From PALSA-607 sp036501485 (GTDB lineage Bacteria; Actinomycetota; Actinomycetes; Acidothermales; Acidothermaceae): DNA of 64,000 nt. Position numbers and translations under genes: made by a program. The first letter of the stretch is position 1. Each line of letters starts with the position of its first letter. Shown piece by piece: positions 1 through 7,525 of the stretch. The notes under the pieces were generated by a model. The model searched no databases. It was given only the letters and a program-made list of their open reading frames with translations, and had not been told where the DNA came from. The stretch lies in assembly GCA_036501485.1 (NCBI GenBank), contig DASYAG010000123.1, positions 1-64,000 of the forward strand. The letters are read 5' to 3'.

Positions 1-159
1 TGCTACGACGATTGCCGTCGCGAGTGGTAGCGCACACAGGAAAATTCCGACGCGCAACAGATCCATCTCGCGAAGGACAAGGCCGCACAGGCACGCAGCA
101 ATACCGGCCGCGAGGAAACTCCTGCCGCGGGTGGTGAGTCCGGAAAGCGCCGCCCGCAT
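1..159 (-). CDS. DUF58 domain protein, N-terminal part (cut by window edge)
   Basis: Fifty-three codons are visible, read from an ATG whose first base is the last base of the preceding stop (TAATG overlap), so it is translationally coupled to the MoxR gene. The peptide starts MRAALSGLTTRGRSFLAAG and has two hydrophobic stretches separated by a charged RE-D-L-R segment, which is the usual N-terminal hairpin of actinobacterial DUF58 proteins. DUF58 proteins pair with MoxR AAA+ ATPases and often with a transglutaminase next to the dcw cluster. Function in the family is poorly known; a chaperone or envelope role is inferred. The rest of the gene is outside the window. Confidence 0.75.
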   Translation of the reverse strand, partial: MRAALSGLTTRGRSFLAAGIAACLCGLVLREMDLLRVGIFLCALPLATAIVVA

Positions 160-1157
160 TAGTGCGGTGTTGCTCGGGAACGCTGGGCGGACGACGGGAC
201 GGCGACTCTCGCCACGATGTCGGACAAGATGTCGGACGCCGTGCGGCGCGAGATCTGCGCTTCGGCGGTGATCAACAGGCGGTGCGTCAAAACCGGCTGC
301 GTGAGCATGCGGACGTCGTCAGGCAGCACGTAGTCGCGGTCGTCGAGTGCAGCGGCGGCCCGTGCGGCGCGCAGCAGTTGCAGCGTCGCGCGCGGAGACG
401 CGCCGAGTCGCAACTCGAGCGAGGCACGGGTAGCAGCCACGAGGTCGACGGTGTACCGGCGAACGTCGGGCGCAACGTAGACGGTCCGGATGAGTTCGAT
501 CGCATTCGCAACTTCAACGGCGTCGGCGACGGGGCGCAGGTCGTCGAGAGGGTCGTGGCTGCCGTGAGAATCGAGCATCTCAAGCTCAGCGCCCGCTGAC
601 GGGTAGCCCATCGACAGGCGCGCGGTGAAGCGATCGCGCTGTGCCTCTGGCAGCGGGTACGTGCCTTCCATCTCGATCGGGTTCTGGGTGGCCACCACCA
701 TGAACGGCGCCGCGAGTCGGTAGGTCGTTCCGTCGACAGTTGCTTGCCGTTCTTCCATGCTCTCGAGAAGAGCCGACTGCGTCTTTGGCGACGCGCGGTT
801 GATCTCGTCGCCGACGACGATGTTGGCGAACACCGGCCCTGGCTTGAACTCGAATTCGCGAGTGTCCTGGCTGAAGACCGACACGCCGGTGATGTCGCTG
901 GGCAGCAAGTCGGGAGTGAACTGAATCCGCTTGACCGAACAGTCGATGGCCTTGGCCAACGCCTTGGCCAGCATCGTCTTGCCGACGCCGGGCACGTCCT
1001 CGATGAGGAGGTGACCTTCCGCGAACAGCACCGTTACCGCGAGCTGCACGACGTCCGGCTTGCCTTCGATCACCTGCTCGACGGCAGCGCAGATACGCCT
1101 ACCGGTTTCCGCGACCTCTTTGAGGTCGCGCCCCTCTGTCCCCGGGAACGCTGCCAC
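159..1157 (-). CDS. MoxR-family AAA+ ATPase
   Basis: A 332-residue AAA+ ATPase of the MoxR class, thought to act as a chaperone with its DUF58 partner. Visible are a Walker A loop GVGKT at about residues 57-61, a Walker B VVGDE at about 112-116, and the ATQNP sensor stretch typical of MoxR. I chose the GTG at 1157 because AGGAGG lies four bases upstream (1162-1167) and the length then matches the family. An in-frame ATG at 1262 would add 35 low-complexity residues. It is transcribed away from mraZ and overlaps the next gene by one base. Family assignment is secure; substrate is unknown. Confidence 0.92.
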   Translation of the reverse strand: MAAFPGTEGRDLKEVAETGRRICAAVEQVIEGKPDVVQLAVTVLFAEGHLLIEDVPGVGKTMLAKALAKAIDCSVKRIQFTPDLLPSDITGVSVFSQDTREFEFKPGPVFANIVVGDEINRASPKTQSALLESMEERQATVDGTTYRLAAPFMVVATQNPIEMEGTYPLPEAQRDRFTARLSMGYPSAGAELEMLDSHGSHDPLDDLRPVADAVEVANAIELIRTVYVAPDVRRYTVDLVAATRASLELRLGASPRATLQLLRAARAAAALDDRDYVLPDDVRMLTQPVLTHRLLITAEAQISRRTASDILSDIVARVAVPSSAQRSRATPH

Positions 1158-1422
1158 CCGTCCTCCTCGCTCGTGGTCCGGCAACCGAGCATGCCTGTCG
1201 TCTCGCGCCCGATCTTGCTCGGGGTCCGACAAGAGCTTGCTCGTGGTCGCGTTCCGACTCATTCGCAAGCTCGCACTGAGTCTCTCAGGTCAAGAGCGTG
1301 CAAACGAGTGATCCCGGTAGTCGAACGCACAGCACGGCAGATCGGTTCGCATCACCTCGTCTCGCGATTGAGCCGCCAGGGGAGTGATTGACGCCGATCC
1401 ATGGCGCCAGGGTGCTTGAAAG

Positions 1423-1457
1423 TGGGGGAGTGTGGAGTATGGTGGCGCGAAATGGAG
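1423..1457 (+). promoter_or_regulatory. MraZ operator: four TGGNG boxes with 10-bp period
   Basis: TGGGG (1423-1427), TGGAG (1433-1437), TGGCG (1443-1447) and TGGAG (1453-1457) are each separated by exactly five bases. This is the arrangement known for MraZ binding sites upstream of mraZ in other bacteria. It ends about 50 bases before the mraZ start, so autoregulation of the dcw operon by MraZ is inferred. No clear -10 was identified; a TTGACG at 1388-1393 is a weak -35 candidate. Confidence 0.8.
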
Positions 1458-1509
1458 AGCAAGGGTACGGGTCGGCGGGCGGCCAGCGTGGGGCGAGCGG
1501 AGGTGGCGG

Positions 1510-1941
1510 GTGTTTCTCGGAACCCACGCCCCTCGACTCGATGAAAAAGGCCGGCTCTTCCTGCCAGCGAAGTTCCGCGACGAACTTGCGGCCGGTCTGG
1601 TGATCACCAAGGGCCAGGAGCGTTGCCTCTATGTCTTTCCGGCCGTCGAGTTCGGCCGGCTCACGGAGGCGCTTCGGACCTCACCGGTCACGCACAAAGG
1701 GGTGCGCGACTACTCGAGGGTCTTCTTCGCGAGCGCATCCGACGACATCCCCGACAAGCAAGGCCGCATCACGATCCCGGCCGCGCTACGCGAATACGCG
1801 GGCCTGAGCCGCGAATGCGCCGTCATCGGCGCCAACACCAGGGTCGAGATCTGGGACGCCGCGGCTTGGGAGACCTACCTCGCTGCGCAGGAGCCGGTCT
1901 TCTCCGAACTCGGCGAGGAGGTGCTGCCCGGCGTCCTCTGA
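1510..1941 (+). CDS. mraZ: MraZ, transcriptional regulator of the dcw cluster
   Basis: A 143-residue protein with two SpoVT/AbrB-type half-domains, each carrying the D-x-x-GR signature: DEKGRLFLPAKF near residue 11 and DKQGRITIPAAL near residue 82. MraZ is a DNA-binding repressor that controls its own division and cell wall operon. The start is the GTG at 1510, with GGAGGT at 1499-1504; it gives the canonical MFLGTHAPRLDEKG N-terminus and the usual length. An upstream in-frame ATG would add an arginine-rich extension reaching into the operator and is rejected. It is the first gene of the cluster. Confidence 0.97.
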   Translation: MFLGTHAPRLDEKGRLFLPAKFRDELAAGLVITKGQERCLYVFPAVEFGRLTEALRTSPVTHKGVRDYSRVFFASASDDIPDKQGRITIPAALREYAGLSRECAVIGANTRVEIWDAAAWETYLAAQEPVFSELGEEVLPGVL

Positions 1942-1957
1942 CACCACTGACGAACCA

Positions 1958-1999
1958 CATTGAGCGCTTCGTGCTCGACATTGAGCACTTCGTGCGGCG
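1958..1999 (+). repeat. 21-bp imperfect tandem repeat with hairpin potential
   Basis: CATTGAGCGCTTCGTGCTCGA is followed directly by a second copy that matches in the first 17 positions except one. The junction also forms an inverted repeat, GTGCTC-gacatt-GAGCAC (1971-1988). It lies just after the mraZ stop in the 216-bp mraZ-rsmH gap. Its role is unknown. Confidence 0.7.
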
Positions 2000-2094
2000 A
2001 GGCCTCCGGCCGCTCGCTCTCCTGGCACACCTTCCCCGGCGCCAGGCGAACGGGAACCTCCGGTGAGCGGCTGGGAACCCCGACGCACGAGGCG

Positions 2095-2119
2095 CTCCAC
2101 TTCGCACCACCACCCCCAA
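2095..2119 (-). promoter_or_regulatory. Inverted, partial second MraZ-type box array
   Basis: Read on the minus strand, TGGTG-CGAAG-TGGAG occurs at 2109-2095, with a degenerate TTGGG one period further (2119-2115). The 15-base core matches 13 of 15 bases of the third and fourth boxes before mraZ (TGGCG-CGAAA-TGGAG). It lies about 40 bases before rsmH. A second MraZ contact point is inferred. Confidence 0.45.
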
Positions 2120-2157
2120 GGCGCGAGCAGTCACATCGAAGGGTCGAGAACTCACCA

Positions 2158-3120
2158 ATGGACGACGTCACGAGGTACCGGCACGTGCCGGTTCTTCTTG
2201 GTCGGGTTCTCGAGCTGCTCGCACCGGCGTTGACCGCCCCTGGTGCGGTGGTGGTCGACGCGACGCTCGGCATGGGCGGCCACGCGGAAGCTCTCTTGGT
2301 CGCGCATCCGCAGGCCCGGTTGATCGGCATCGACCGCGACACCGACGCGCTCGCCCTCGCGACCGCGCGCTTGGCGCCTTTCGAGACCAGGATCACGCTT
2401 GTTCACGCGGTCTACGACCAACTTCCGGTCGTACTGGCCGAGCTCGGACTCGAGGCGGTCGACGGGATCCTGTTCGATCTCGGAGTTTCGTCGCTTCAGC
2501 TCGACGAGACCGAACGCGGGTTTTCCTACGCGCATGACGCACCGCTCGACATGCGGATGGACCGCACCACTGGAATCACCGCAGCGGATGTCGTCAACAC
2601 ATACACAGCCGCCGAGATCGCCCGGGTGTTGCGCGTGTATGGCGAGGAGCGCTTCGCGTTACGCATCGCGAACGCGATTGTTCAAGAGCGCAGTCGCCAG
2701 CCGCTTGTCTCAGCGTCGCGCCTCGCTGAGCTCGTACGTGACTCGATCCCTGCAGCGACCAGGCGTACCGGCGGCCACCCAGCCAAGCGCACGTTCCAGG
2801 CCTTGCGTATCGAGGTCAATGCCGAGCTCGCGGCGCTCGAACGTGCAGTTCCTGCGGCGGTCGCTGCCGTTCGGGTCGGCGGCCGGGTCGTGGTGCTGTC
2901 GTATCAGTCGCTCGAGGACCGTTTGGTGAAGCAGGTATTTGCAGCCGGCGCCGCAAGCACATCGCCGTCCGAACTGCCTGTCGAACTACCGGACCATGCA
3001 CCGAGATTGCGCCTGCTCACCCGCGGAGCCGATCAGGCAAGCCCCGCCGAGATCGCGGCCAACCCGCGGGCCGCGTCTGTGCGACTGCGCGCAATCGAGC
3101 GCATCAGGCAGGCCGCGTGA
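2158..3120 (+). CDS. rsmH: 16S rRNA (cytosine(1402)-N(4))-methyltransferase RsmH
   Basis: A 320-residue S-adenosylmethionine-dependent methyltransferase that modifies C1402 of 16S rRNA in the small ribosomal subunit. The N-terminal HVPVLL, the SAM-binding DATLGMGGHAE (about residues 34-44), FDLGVSSLQLD and the C-terminal KRTFQALRIEVN are all family signatures. I start at ATG 2158, which gives the canonical MDDVTRYRHVPVLL. The open frame extends far upstream but lacks family similarity there. The stop overlaps the ftsL GTG (GTGA). Second gene of the dcw operon. Confidence 0.97.
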   Translation: MDDVTRYRHVPVLLGRVLELLAPALTAPGAVVVDATLGMGGHAEALLVAHPQARLIGIDRDTDALALATARLAPFETRITLVHAVYDQLPVVLAELGLEAVDGILFDLGVSSLQLDETERGFSYAHDAPLDMRMDRTTGITAADVVNTYTAAEIARVLRVYGEERFALRIANAIVQERSRQPLVSASRLAELVRDSIPAATRRTGGHPAKRTFQALRIEVNAELAALERAVPAAVAAVRVGGRVVVLSYQSLEDRLVKQVFAAGAASTSPSELPVELPDHAPRLRLLTRGADQASPAEIAANPRAASVRLRAIERIRQAA

Positions 3121-3944
3121 GCGCGCTGCCATTCGTTGAACCGACGGCACCAGATGTCGCGATCGATGGCGTCCTCATCGCGCCGGCAACGACGTCACCG
3201 GTCCGCACGTCACCGATCACTGCCCCGCCGGCGAGTGCGCCCGTCAGCCAGCCGCCGGCGCTTCGTGTCGTCCGGCCGCGAAACGCGCGCCCGCGTGCGC
3301 CATTCGTGCTGTTGGTCTCCGCATTGCTCGCGGCCGGCCTCGTCGGGGTGCTGATGATCAACACGAAGCTCGCGCAGGGCTCCTTCACCGTCGACCAACT
3401 CCAGCATCAGCAGTCGACCAACGCCGATCAGGTGCAGGCACTCAGTCAATCCGTTGCTGACCAGGGAGCCCCGCAGGCATTGGCAGCACGGGCGGTCGCG
3501 CTCGGCATGGTCGCGGCGCCGAATCCGGTTTTCAAGCGGACGTCGGACGGCGCGGTGTTGGGCGCTGCGACCAAGGCTTTGCATCCGCCGCCGCCTCCCG
3601 CTCCGAAGCCGTCCCCGACGCCGCAAGCGTCTGCTTCGATCGGCCCGAGCACGTCAGTTTCGCCTTCGCCCTCGGCATCGATCTCGCCTTCGCCCACTGC
3701 TTCGCCGAGCGCGTCAACCTCAGCCAAGGCATCGCCTGACGCATCGCCATCGGCCAAGGCAAGTCCGTCGACTTCTGGCAAGCCGAGCCCGAGCACGAGC
3801 GCGAAGCCGAGCACGAGCGCGAAGCCGAGCGCGAGCGCGAAGCCGAGCACGAAGCCGTCACCAACTCCTGGCCCCACAGCGAAGCCCACGACTAAGCCGA
3901 CAGCCCCGCCGACCACGAAACCGACGACGAAGGCCACGCCGTGA
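3117..3944 (+). CDS. ftsL: FtsL-like division protein with long Ser/Pro/Lys tail
   Basis: A 275-residue bitopic membrane protein in the ftsL position, between rsmH and ftsI. It has a Pro-rich cytoplasmic N-terminus (1-60), one membrane helix (about 61-82), then a short coiled-coil-like segment ending in LAARAVALGMVAAPNPVF, a pattern seen in actinobacterial FtsL. FtsL links the divisome and supports FtsW/FtsI septal synthesis. Unusually, about 115 residues follow (from residue 157), made almost entirely of Pro, Ser, Thr, Ala and Lys; by topology this tail lies outside the membrane. It starts with GTG overlapping the rsmH stop, and its own TGA overlaps the ftsI GTG. Identity rests on position, topology and the short motif. 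Confidence 0.85.
   Translation: MSALPFVEPTAPDVAIDGVLIAPATTSPVRTSPITAPPASAPVSQPPALRVVRPRNARPRAPFVLLVSALLAAGLVGVLMINTKLAQGSFTVDQLQHQQSTNADQVQALSQSVADQGAPQALAARAVALGMVAAPNPVFKRTSDGAVLGAATKALHPPPPPAPKPSPTPQASASIGPSTSVSPSPSASISPSPTASPSASTSAKASPDASPSAKASPSTSGKPSPSTSAKPSTSAKPSASAKPSTKPSPTPGPTAKPTTKPTAPPTTKPTTKATP
3783..3858 (+). repeat. 15-bp tandem codon repeats in ftsL
   Basis: About five copies of a GAGCACGAGCGCGAAGCC-like unit encode repeated S-T-S-A-K-P blocks of the FtsL tail. Copy number is likely to vary by slippage in multiples of five codons, which keeps frame. This is a protein-coding repeat, not a CRISPR. Confidence 0.75.
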
Positions 3945-5941
3945 ATCGGATCGGACCGCCAGCCAGCACGCGCCAGCGCCCAGCTGCGTCGCGACCTGCC
4001 GTATCGCGCGGCACTGCGCAGCGGCCAGCCAACCGACCGCTGTCGGGGGGTTTGCGCAGCGAGCGCTCGCCGAGCGAGGTCCGGCAGTTGCGCCAGGCGG
4101 GCCGATCCGCACCGGCCGGCCAGCAACGTCAGCAGCCGCGCGCGGCGCGGCAGGCCGCCGGCCGACGTCCACCCACGCGCCGTCCGCCCCGACCGCCCCG
4201 CCGCACGATCGGCCGGCTCGGCTTTCCGGCCCGCCGACTGCACGGCGGCTTGCTGGTCATCGGGTTCGTCATGATCGTCTTCGTCGGTCGCCTGTTGCAG
4301 CTGCAGGGCGTCGACTCCACGGTCTACGCCGCTGATGCGAATGCCCAGTACTCGCACAAGGTGACGCTGCCGGCGCAACGCGGCTCGATTGTCGATCGCA
4401 ACGGCGCGACGCTCGCCGACACGGTGAACGCCAGCGACATCATCGGAGACCCGCTGGTTGCCACCAACTCCAAAACGACGAGTCCGTGGACGATGGCGGG
4501 AACACTGGCGCCGATCCTTGGCGTCAACCGCTTCACCTTGGTAAGTGACCTCACCGGCAAGAGTCAGTTCGTCTACTTGGCCCACGCAGTCACGCCGCAA
4601 GTCGCCAAGCAGGTGCTCGCCCTTGAGCTGCCCGGTGTGACGACCGAGAACACGAACAAGCGGGAGTATCCGGCCGGCAATGTCGCAGCCAACGTCGTCG
4701 GTTTCGTTGGATCAGACGGCAAGGGGCTTGGCGGTCTCGAGTACCAGTACCAGAACTTGTTGGCTGGCAAAGCCGGTCAACTCACGGTGCAGGTCGGTCA
4801 CGACGGCCAAGTCATACCGGACGGCGTCGGTGGCGGTCAGCCCGCTGTGCAAGGTCAAGGCATTCAACTGACGATCGACCGCGACATTCAGTGGAAAGCG
4901 CAGCAGGCGATCGCCGCTTCGGTGAAAACCACCGGTGCTGACGGCGGCTCCGTCATCGTGATGCAACCACGCACTGGGCAAATTCTCGCGATGGCAACAA
5001 CGCCAACCTTCGACCCGTCCGATCCTGGCGCAGCACCTGCAGAAGACCGCGGAAACTCAGCTCTGTCTGATGTTTTCGAGCCAGGCAGTACCAACAAGGT
5101 CATCACGATGTCGGCCGCGATTGACTCCGGCGTACTCACGCCGATGTCGCCGATCGACGTTCCGCCGACGCTCGTGCGCGCAGGCAAGGTTTTCCATGAC
5201 GCGGAGTCGCACGGCCTGCTGCACCTGACACTTGCCGGTGTGCTTGCGGAGTCGAGCAACATCGGCACGATCCTCGCGTCGGAGAAGGTCGGCGTCGACC
5301 GGCTCTATGCCTACCTGCAGGCGTTCGGTCTCGGTCAGCCGTCAGGGCTCAACTTCCCTGGCGAAAGCCCGGGCATCCTCGACCCGCTGCGCAACTGGTC
5401 CGCCACGCAGCAGTACACGGTTCCGTTCGGTCAAGGACTGGCGGTGAACGCCCTGCAGGTCGCCACTGTTTACTCGACGATCGCGAACGGTGGCGTGCGG
5501 GTTGAGCCCAGTTTGGTCAAAGGGTTCCTGCAACCCGACGGTTCGGAAAAGCCGGCGACCGTGCCGACCCAGACTCGGGTCGTGAGCGCGTCAACGGCCA
5601 CTCAGGTCGAGAGCATGCTCGAGGCTGTTACCACCGACGAAGGCACCGCGCCCGAGGCTCGGATCCCGGGCTACCGGGTCGCCGGAAAGACTGGAACCGC
5701 GCAGCGAGTCGACCCCACCTGCGGCTGCTACCGCGGCTATACCGCCTCGTTCGTCGGATTCGCACCGGCCGACAACCCGCAACTCGTCGTCCTTGTGGTG
5801 CTCGACAATCCGACCAACGGCCACTTCGGTGGTTCGATCGCCGCACCGGTTTTCAAGGACGTCATGTCGTTCGCGCTCGAGTCGGAGAAGATTCCGCCGA
5901 CGGGGACGACCCCGCCGGTCGTCAAGCTCAGCCTTCCCTGA
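3941..5941 (+). CDS. ftsI: Peptidoglycan D,D-transpeptidase FtsI (PBP2b/PBP3 class)
   Basis: A 666-residue class B penicillin-binding protein that cross-links septal peptidoglycan with FtsW. A long Arg/Pro/Gln-rich cytoplasmic N-terminus (about 100 residues) precedes one membrane helix (about 101-118). The dimerisation domain is followed by the transpeptidase domain with all three active-site motifs: S383-T-N-K386, S438-S-N440 and K583-T-G-T586. It starts with GTG overlapping the ftsL stop. The basic N-terminal tail is longer than in most homologues but occurs in actinobacteria. No sign of damage. Confidence 0.96.
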   Translation: MNRIGPPASTRQRPAASRPAVSRGTAQRPANRPLSGGLRSERSPSEVRQLRQAGRSAPAGQQRQQPRAARQAAGRRPPTRRPPRPPRRTIGRLGFPARRLHGGLLVIGFVMIVFVGRLLQLQGVDSTVYAADANAQYSHKVTLPAQRGSIVDRNGATLADTVNASDIIGDPLVATNSKTTSPWTMAGTLAPILGVNRFTLVSDLTGKSQFVYLAHAVTPQVAKQVLALELPGVTTENTNKREYPAGNVAANVVGFVGSDGKGLGGLEYQYQNLLAGKAGQLTVQVGHDGQVIPDGVGGGQPAVQGQGIQLTIDRDIQWKAQQAIAASVKTTGADGGSVIVMQPRTGQILAMATTPTFDPSDPGAAPAEDRGNSALSDVFEPGSTNKVITMSAAIDSGVLTPMSPIDVPPTLVRAGKVFHDAESHGLLHLTLAGVLAESSNIGTILASEKVGVDRLYAYLQAFGLGQPSGLNFPGESPGILDPLRNWSATQQYTVPFGQGLAVNALQVATVYSTIANGGVRVEPSLVKGFLQPDGSEKPATVPTQTRVVSASTATQVESMLEAVTTDEGTAPEARIPGYRVAGKTGTAQRVDPTCGCYRGYTASFVGFAPADNPQLVVLVVLDNPTNGHFGGSIAAPVFKDVMSFALESEKIPPTGTTPPVVKLSLP

Positions 5942-5945
5942 CGGG

Positions 5946-5951
5946 TAGGGT
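5946..5951 (+). promoter_or_regulatory. -10-like hexamer TAGGGT before murE
   Basis: TAGGGT lies eight bases before the murE GTG, in the 18-bp ftsI-murE gap. The distance fits a leaderless internal promoter. No clear -35 is present, and GGGTAGGG could instead act as a weak ribosome site. Confidence 0.35.
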
Positions 5952-5959
5952 GGAACGCC

Positions 5960-7525
5960 GTGCCCGGCCAAGAGCAGCGTTCAACCTCTTTACGTCCGGT
6001 GGAGACACCGGCGCGGCGGCTGGTCGACCTCGCTGATCGACTCGGCGCCGCGCTGGTTGCCGGAGCCGGCCCGCGCGATGCGGCGATTACCGGTGTCACC
6101 TATGACTCGGCGGCGGTGCTGCCCGGCGACCTCTACGCGGCCATGCCAGGCACTCATACGCACGGCGCGCGATTTGCCGATCGGGCCGTCGCGGCCGGAG
6201 CGGTCGGCGTCCTGACTGACGAGGCAGGTCAGTCAATCGTCGATGCTGCTGGCGGCCCTGGCGCGCCTGTCCTGGTGGTTGGCGATCCGCGTGCCCAGCT
6301 CGGCGACGTCGCCTCGTGGATTTACGGCGAACCGTCAAAGCGGCTGCGGGTGCTGGGCGTGACCGGCACGAACGGCAAGACGACGACGTCGTACTTGCTC
6401 GATGCAGGGTTGCGTGCAGCAGGAGAGAAGACCGGCCTGGTCGGGACGATCGAGACCAGGATCGGGGAGTGGGTTGCCCCTAGTGCGCGCACGACGCCGG
6501 AAGCTCCCGACCTGCAGGCCCTGCTCGCCGTGATGGAAGAGCGTGGCGTCAGCTCGGTTTCGATGGAGGTCTCCAGCCACGCACTCGCGTTGCGTCGAGT
6601 CGACGGCACGGCGTTCGAGGTGGTGGCGTTCAGCAACTTGTCTCAAGACCATCTGGATTTCCACGCCGACCTCGACGACTACTTCAACGCGAAAGCGCGC
6701 CTGTTCACCCCGCAGTTTGCGGCGACAGGGGTGGTCAACGTCGACGACGAGCACGGACGTCGATTGCTTGGAGTCGCAGAGATCCCGCTGACCACAGTGT
6801 CGGCGACGACCCGCGACGCACAGTGGTGGCTCAGCGACCTTTCATACGGCAGCGACAGCGGCACCGAGTTCGTCGTGCACGGTCCTGACGTTGTGATGCC
6901 AGTCTCGATTCGGCTTCCCGGATCGTTCAACGTCGCGAACGCCTTGCTGGCGTTCGTCACGCTCGTCGCCGGTCGATTCGATCCGCAGGCGGCTGCTCGC
7001 GGCATCGCCGACGTAGCTGTCGTGCCGGGCCGAATGGAGGCCGTCTCGGCGGCGCAACCGTTTGCGGCTCTCGTCGACTACGCCCACACCCCGGACGCGG
7101 TGGTGACGCTACTGACCACGCTGCGCGCGACGACAAGCGGTCGACTCATCGTCATCCTTGGCTGCGGTGGCGATCGCGACCGCGCGAAACGGTCACTGAT
7201 GGGCGCGGCCGCCGCGCGCCTCGCCGATGTCGCGGTGCTAACCAGCGACAATCCGCGCAGCGAAGAACCGGAGCAGATCCTGGCCGCGATGCTCGAAGGT
7301 GCGATGGACGTCGCCCCTGAGCTGCGTGCCGAGGTGATCGTCGAGCTCGACAGGAGGACGGCGATCCAGGTCGCTGTCAGTCGAGCGCGGGCCGGTGATG
7401 TCGTTGTCGTCGCCGGTAAGGGTCATGAGCAAGGGCAGGAGGTCGGCGGCGTGGTGTATCCGTTCGACGACCGAACTGTTCTGCGGGCCGAACTCGCTGG
7501 GTTGACGAACGGCGCAGGCGCCTGA
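5960..7525 (+). CDS. murE: UDP-MurNAc-tripeptide synthetase MurE (meso-DAP type)
   Basis: A 521-residue cytoplasmic Mur ligase that adds the third stem residue to UDP-MurNAc-L-Ala-D-Glu using ATP. The ATP loop GTNGKTT is at 136-142. The specificity motif D430-N-P-R433 is the form found in enzymes that use meso-diaminopimelate rather than lysine, so this organism should have mDAP peptidoglycan. The GTG start at 5960 follows ftsI by 18 bases; the stop overlaps murF by one base (TGATG). Confidence 0.97.
   Translation: MPGQEQRSTSLRPVETPARRLVDLADRLGAALVAGAGPRDAAITGVTYDSAAVLPGDLYAAMPGTHTHGARFADRAVAAGAVGVLTDEAGQSIVDAAGGPGAPVLVVGDPRAQLGDVASWIYGEPSKRLRVLGVTGTNGKTTTSYLLDAGLRAAGEKTGLVGTIETRIGEWVAPSARTTPEAPDLQALLAVMEERGVSSVSMEVSSHALALRRVDGTAFEVVAFSNLSQDHLDFHADLDDYFNAKARLFTPQFAATGVVNVDDEHGRRLLGVAEIPLTTVSATTRDAQWWLSDLSYGSDSGTEFVVHGPDVVMPVSIRLPGSFNVANALLAFVTLVAGRFDPQAAARGIADVAVVPGRMEAVSAAQPFAALVDYAHTPDAVVTLLTTLRATTSGRLIVILGCGGDRDRAKRSLMGAAAARLADVAVLTSDNPRSEEPEQILAAMLEGAMDVAPELRAEVIVELDRRTAIQVAVSRARAGDVVVVAGKGHEQGQEVGGVVYPFDDRTVLRAELAGLTNGAGA

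Noticed and set aside
3783..3858. Repeat array that could suggest a CRISPR
   Set aside because: Units are contiguous 15-base codon repeats without spacers, inside ftsL in frame.
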